Source of the DNA: an uncultured Saprospiraceae bacterium | GTDB lineage: Bacteria > Bacteroidota > Bacteroidia > Chitinophagales > Saprospiraceae | Assembly (NCBI GenBank): GCA_937944095.1 | Contig: CALEAC010000081.1 | Span: forward strand, 1-64,000 | Direction: 5' to 3' | DNA: 64,000 nt | Shown here: positions 59,379 through 64,000 of the stretch, in pieces | How positions within the stretch are numbered: position 1 is the stretch's first letter | Layout of the letters: every line of letters starts with the position of its first letter | Translations under genes and position numbers: made by a program | The notes under the pieces: model-generated | Told to the model about the DNA's origin: nothing | The model's input: the letters and a program-made list of their open reading frames with translations, nothing else | Database searches by the model: none

Positions 59379-60962
59379 TTATAATGGCACGACAAACTTG
59401 TGATTAGCGATACTGTTATTACTACTTAGATTTAGAATATAGGTTCCAGCAGTCAGATTAGCTAAGGGAATTTCGTATGAAACAACCTGTGGGGTCAGTG
59501 AGGCTGCAGCTATGTCTGACTGATAGATTAGTCGACCATCAGCACTATATATTCGGACTAGATGACTGCCAAGTATTTCTGAATCAAAATTCAAAAACAC
59601 CGTTTCGTCCTTATAGCTGATATAGTTAATAATCAGTTCATCGCTGCTTTCATTGTCGCAATAGTCTATCAAATAGTCATAGGCTTTAGATAAATTAATT
59701 CGACCACCTGTTTTTGTATTTTGTAGAGAGCTTATCCTATCCGTGGATGCCATAATACATCGTCGCATAAGCAATGCTGCCTCTGAGGGGGAATCCACTA
59801 TTAGTTTCTGTAACCTAGAGCAATCTACACTATATAGTAAAGCAATTACGCCAGCTATATGAGGTGAACTAGCTGAGGTACCTATCATTAAGCTATACTC
59901 ATTTCCTGTATCAGTCGTCAGTACATTTTCGCCTGGAGCTCCTATATCGACGTTTAGCGGGCCATAAGCTGCAAACTGCACTTTGTTATCACTATCATCA
60001 GTATTCGTCACTGACAATAAATAATCACTAGGACATAAAGAAGGCAGGTCGCCTAACTCATCTATATTGTAGTCATCGTTAGGTACAGCACAGACTGATA
60101 ATATACCAACCGCACCTGCTCGCTCATAGAGATTACACCAATCATCAGCGCCTTCTGGAAACCCGAAATCGACTCCTGAGGACAAATTGGTAACCATTAC
60201 ATTAGCACCTTCAGCTCCATCCGTATCTAAGTATCGTTGCTTCATACTGATGACATACTCCATTGCTTGAATGATTTCACCCACTTGAGTTACACCGCTG
60301 ATAGGCATAATCTTCGAATTCCAATTGACACCTGCAACACCTCTACCGTTATTTCCTTTTGCAGCGATTATGCCATAGACGTTTGTACCATGCGTTAGGA
60401 TATCGTGTTCTTCAGATTTATCATCGATATTATAACCATGATAATCATCTATAATCCCATTATTATCATTATCCAAGCCATCATTACTTATCTCTGCCTT
60501 ATTAGTCCACAGATTGTCGACGAGATCTATATGCTCTATATCGAATCCATCATCTAGAATAGCCACAACTATTTCTTCGCCTGTCGTCAGTGCACCACCT
60601 GTGGTATGTTCCCATATCGCTGGTGCATTAATGATGTCCATATTCCATTGCTTAGAATACTCTAGATCATCAGGTATTCTATCTCTTTGTTGCAATTGCT
60701 TATTAGGATAAGCACTTAGGACTCTGTATTTATCGAGATATGACCGAATTTTCGCTTGAGACACAACTTGTGATGTCCGGAATCTATAAAGGTTAAGCTC
60801 AGAGCTTATCATTGATATCTCAGTTATTGTGGGCGATTTTTGGTCTTGGAGGTTACTTATGCTTTGTGTAGATGGCAATTTAATAAGCCAATCATCCGTC
60901 TGGGCATCTAAAGTCATGATGCAAATAGTCATCAAGAAGAATAAATAAATGGCTGTTTTCAT
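59379..60962 (-). CDS. S8 family subtilisin-like peptidase with T9SS-type C-terminal domain
   Basis: VAILDDGFDIEH, HGTNVYGIIAAKGNNGRGVAG, GTSASSPHIAGVIALL; C-terminal LVRIYSADGRLIYQSD...GTYILNLSSN. Confidence 0.92.
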   Translation of the reverse strand: MKTAIYLFFLMTICIMTLDAQTDDWLIKLPSTQSISNLQDQKSPTITEISMISSELNLYRFRTSQVVSQAKIRSYLDKYRVLSAYPNKQLQQRDRIPDDLEYSKQWNMDIINAPAIWEHTTGGALTTGEEIVVAILDDGFDIEHIDLVDNLWTNKAEISNDGLDNDNNGIIDDYHGYNIDDKSEEHDILTHGTNVYGIIAAKGNNGRGVAGVNWNSKIMPISGVTQVGEIIQAMEYVISMKQRYLDTDGAEGANVMVTNLSSGVDFGFPEGADDWCNLYERAGAVGILSVCAVPNDDYNIDELGDLPSLCPSDYLLSVTNTDDSDNKVQFAAYGPLNVDIGAPGENVLTTDTGNEYSLMIGTSASSPHIAGVIALLYSVDCSRLQKLIVDSPSEAALLMRRCIMASTDRISSLQNTKTGGRINLSKAYDYLIDYCDNESSDELIINYISYKDETVFLNFDSEILGSHLVRIYSADGRLIYQSDIAAASLTPQVVSYEIPLANLTAGTYILNLSSNNSIANHKFVVPL

Positions 60963-61042
60963 AGCTTGGCTTAGTTACATGATAAAATTATCGAATTTAA
61001 TATCACCATGCATCTATATACTACAACTATGTCGTGACAGAC

Positions 61043-61921
61043 TTAGTTAGATGCATCCACAATAACAAGGCTATTCTTCATAGAAGCCAATCGTTTGATA
61101 TTTGAGATTCCTTGATCTCTCAGGTCGGTAATTTCTTCCCATCCTTCTGAGTTACCCTCTTTGTAGAAGTACAGTTTAGACCCATTACCCATGATTATCG
61201 TGTCATCATTCAATAACTCAAAGTCCTCAGATTCTGGCAAGGTATTGACGATGATTCGGCTTTGATTGGTGAGTGTATTATATTCCTTGATGACCCATTC
61301 CTGATCATTAAGCTTATGTACAAAAACCGGATTCTTCGCTTTATTAACTTTTATACACCGACCTACTTTGTCTAGTATAATCTTTCGTCTTTCACTTTTG
61401 GCATGAGCTATTGCTAAGTTATGATGAGGCTCCTCTACAAGAAAAAGAGCTATATTTTCTTCATCTAACCAATTATGATAACCAATGTTATTGCTGTTAT
61501 TCATATACCTTTTAGCAATTCCAATACCATCCATAGGATAGTACGAGAGTGTCTGTACCTCACCTCCTTTTTCTACTCTAACGACTGAGAATTCATCTCT
61601 GCCTGGAATCTTAGTAGGGGAGTACTCTTTTTCATCAGTATAGGTTACCCGAGTAAGCGTCTTTTCGAAAAGATCAAAAGCGGCAATCTCAGTTTGCTCA
61701 GTATCGTAATAGTTAGTGGTAAAGTAGATTAATTTATCATTAAAATAAGCCGGCTGATTATTATACCCATTTTGGTTAAAAGCTGTAAGGAATTGAGGTG
61801 CCTTTAATCTATATTTCTGACCTACTTTAGTAAGTGTAAAGTGATACATATTACTAGTGCCTTGTCCTAAAATAAAACTGGGCAATAACACAACGAGTAT
61901 GGCAATAACTCTAATCAACAT
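61043..61921 (-). CDS. Secreted PD40/TolB-like beta-propeller-type protein
   Basis: Signal peptide; FNQNGYNNQPAYFNDKLIYFTTNYYDTEQTEIAAFDLFEKTLTRVTYTDEKEYSPT. Confidence 0.6.
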   Translation of the reverse strand: MLIRVIAILVVLLPSFILGQGTSNMYHFTLTKVGQKYRLKAPQFLTAFNQNGYNNQPAYFNDKLIYFTTNYYDTEQTEIAAFDLFEKTLTRVTYTDEKEYSPTKIPGRDEFSVVRVEKGGEVQTLSYYPMDGIGIAKRYMNNSNNIGYHNWLDEENIALFLVEEPHHNLAIAHAKSERRKIILDKVGRCIKVNKAKNPVFVHKLNDQEWVIKEYNTLTNQSRIIVNTLPESEDFELLNDDTIIMGNGSKLYFYKEGNSEGWEEITDLRDQGISNIKRLASMKNSLVIVDASN

Positions 61922-63521
61922 TAGCAGACTTAAACATTCGATTGAATCTTAAATTTTTGAAAGAGAACCTAGAGTTCTTCAATGAGAACCATATAAATAG
62001 AGGTTTTCCGACTATATGGTCATGAGGAACAAAGCCCCACATTCTAGAATCTTCACTATTGTGTCTGTTGTCTCCCATCGCCCAAAAGTAGTCTTGCTTG
62101 AAAGTATAGGAGTCTGCAGGTGAGCCATTGATTAGAATCTGTCCATTCTTAAGTTCTAATTCATTTTGCTCATATACAGAAATCACTCTTCTATACAAGG
62201 CCAGATTGTCCAGCGTAAGATTTACAGTAACGCCAGCCTTGGGAATCCATATGGGGCCGTAATTATCGACAGACCATCCTTTAGTTATATTGGGATCATG
62301 AGGAAATAACTTAATTGGCTCGGATGACTGAGGATGATAATCTAGCTTAATGTTTTCATCCATAGCTAGCATCTTTTCGCGTTGTTGCTCGGTCAGATGG
62401 AAACCGTAAAGCTGACCCGAAGACCCTACGATATCACTGTCTGTATCACCAATACCCCAATCTTTGAGCTTATTCATATTGACGCTATTAGGTGGTATGG
62501 TTACTCTATTCAGGAATTGCATTTCCTTAGGATTGATTCCTTTTTCACCATTTATATAGATTTGTCGATTCACTATTCTAAGCGTATCACCGGGAACAGC
62601 TACACAGCGTTTGATATAATGATCCTTCTTGTCTATTGGTCTAACCACAAACTCTTTGTTTTGGACTTTACTTCTTAATTCTCGATCGATGGATAGAAAT
62701 TCTCTATTTCGTCTAGCTTGACCGACGGTGTATGACCTAGAGCTTGTGACATAGACAGAATCACCTACTGGCCAATTAAACACAATAGGCTTATTTCTAG
62801 CAACACTTTCTAACTCTGGTAATCGGTGATACTTAAGGCTTGGTTTTTTTAGGTAAGATTCTTTTCCTATACCGGGTATCCGATTGTGCAGTAAGGGTAT
62901 CATAGCAATAGTCATCGGTGTACGGATGCCATAGCTCGCTTTGGATACAAATAGAAAGTCACCAACCATTAAGGACCCTTCCATAGACGGTGTGGGAATG
63001 ACAAAAGCTTCTATTAAGAACATTCTTATGAATGCTGCTGCAAAGACAGCGAATACAATAGATTCGATCCATTCTCTGAAAATAGATTTACTATAAGGGC
63101 TTTTGGACAGAAGACGCTCTAACTGTGGTTTGTCTCCATTCTTCCGAGCGACTTTCAGATCATTTAGGTAAGCCGTTTCTTTAGGATAATTGGCGCCAGT
63201 ATACTTCGCATTATCGTTAGTCGCTAACCAAGCAAAGGCGGCAGGTGCGTAGATAACAGCAGCAGCACTATGACCTAATTTGTACTTCGAAAAGGACCTA
63301 ACTAGGTTAACTGCCATTCCGGCGAATATAAAAATATTCACAATGGGGACTAGAAGTAGCAACGGCCACCAAGCAGGTCTACCAATGATTTTTGCCCATT
63401 CTATAAAATTCTTCCCAGGAATTAGGCCATTGATTGCTGGGATATCAGCTTTAGGAAATAGCAGATATAAGCTTATACTAAGCAGTACATACGAAATAAG
63501 AAAAAACAGCAGTATCGACAC
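61911..63521 (-). CDS. lepB: Signal peptidase I (extended Bacteroidota form)
   Basis: IPTPSMEGSLMVGDFLFVSKASYG, YIKRCVAVPGDTLRI, YFWAMGDNRHNSEDSRMWGFVPHDHIVGKP; N-terminal DUF5684-like TM region. Confidence 0.93.
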   Translation of the reverse strand: MSILLFFLISYVLLSISLYLLFPKADIPAINGLIPGKNFIEWAKIIGRPAWWPLLLLVPIVNIFIFAGMAVNLVRSFSKYKLGHSAAAVIYAPAAFAWLATNDNAKYTGANYPKETAYLNDLKVARKNGDKPQLERLLSKSPYSKSIFREWIESIVFAVFAAAFIRMFLIEAFVIPTPSMEGSLMVGDFLFVSKASYGIRTPMTIAMIPLLHNRIPGIGKESYLKKPSLKYHRLPELESVARNKPIVFNWPVGDSVYVTSSRSYTVGQARRNREFLSIDRELRSKVQNKEFVVRPIDKKDHYIKRCVAVPGDTLRIVNRQIYINGEKGINPKEMQFLNRVTIPPNSVNMNKLKDWGIGDTDSDIVGSSGQLYGFHLTEQQREKMLAMDENIKLDYHPQSSEPIKLFPHDPNITKGWSVDNYGPIWIPKAGVTVNLTLDNLALYRRVISVYEQNELELKNGQILINGSPADSYTFKQDYFWAMGDNRHNSEDSRMWGFVPHDHIVGKPLFIWFSLKNSRFSFKNLRFNRMFKSANVD

Positions 63522-63639
63522 GTCTCAATTAATTTCCATAAAGATACGAAAGACCTGATGTTAAGGACCTTTTAAATAGGACTAGTCTTAGCTTATTCTA
63601 GATAAGAATCCTTAATGTTTATACCAAACAAGAATTAGC

Positions 63640-64000
63640 TCAATCCAAATCCAAGGTATATGAGGCAAAAAACTCAAAACTAGCTCCTGCACTCATGATT
63701 GCTCCTGAATTAATACTGGCTACAGCACCTAATTTCAGCTTAGTATATCGGCCACCTACATCATCTAGAATAACACCTCCATTGACGGAAAGGTCATTTA
63801 TACTAGAATAGGACAATCCTGCCCAGAAGGTCTCTTCTAATTCAAACTTTGCGCCTAATACATAATCTATCAGCTCTGGATTAACATAGTTGACCTGAAG
63901 AGATGGCTCCACATAATGATTGTAACCGAAAATTTTAGTACCCATATTCACGAAGAAATGTCTTTCTCTCTTTGCATTACCTTCTTCTAAGAAAACATTC
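63640..64000 (-). CDS. PorP/SprF family type IX secretion-associated outer-membrane protein, C-terminal part, truncated by window edge
   Basis: My reading extends the ORF to the window end: NVFLEEGNAKRERHFFVNMGTKIFGYNHYVEPSLQVNYV...GASFEFFASYTLDLD. Confidence 0.8.
   Translation of the reverse strand, partial: NVFLEEGNAKRERHFFVNMGTKIFGYNHYVEPSLQVNYVNPELIDYVLGAKFELEETFWAGLSYSSINDLSVNGGVILDDVGGRYTKLKLGAVASINSGAIMSAGASFEFFASYTLDLD

Noticed and set aside
1-64000. CRISPR array, transposon, integrase, prophage or recognisable restriction/abortive-infection system
   Set aside because: No short direct-repeat/spacer array, transposase, recombinase or phage-structural motifs seen in the sequence or translations

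Overview
This 64 kb window is dense chromosomal DNA from a Bacteroidota organism. T9SS C-terminal sorting signals, a PorP/SprF-type protein, a CHU_C-type domain and TAnnTTTG promoter motifs suggest a Saprospiria-like lineage, by inference only. I support about 54 CDSs (2 truncated by the window edges), one tRNA-Glu(TTC), several intrinsic terminators and a few candidate promoter or operator sites. Most genes are housekeeping: menB, miaA, pyrR-pyrB, purE/purK, pyrC, ribH, pdhA, recF, sucC, mdh, tilS, mltG, panB, dnaK, miaE, lepB. I see no CRISPR array, transposase, integrase, prophage or recognisable defence island. The accessory content of most interest is: (1) a TonB-dependent receptor + duplicated DUF5689 lipoprotein + divergently transcribed secreted EEP-family nuclease/phosphatase, with a perfect 19-bp palindrome in the divergent promoter, which is a candidate nucleic-acid or phosphoester scavenging locus; (2) a 1630-aa T9SS surface protein with the architecture A-(R x8)-A'-(R x2)-CTD, whose ~105-aa repeats alternate between two subtypes; (3) a dynamin-like GTPase; (4) a 47-aa single-TM protein missing from the ORF track; (5) a stand-alone N-terminal-domain asparaginase. 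All product calls come from reading motifs in the translations. No database search was run.
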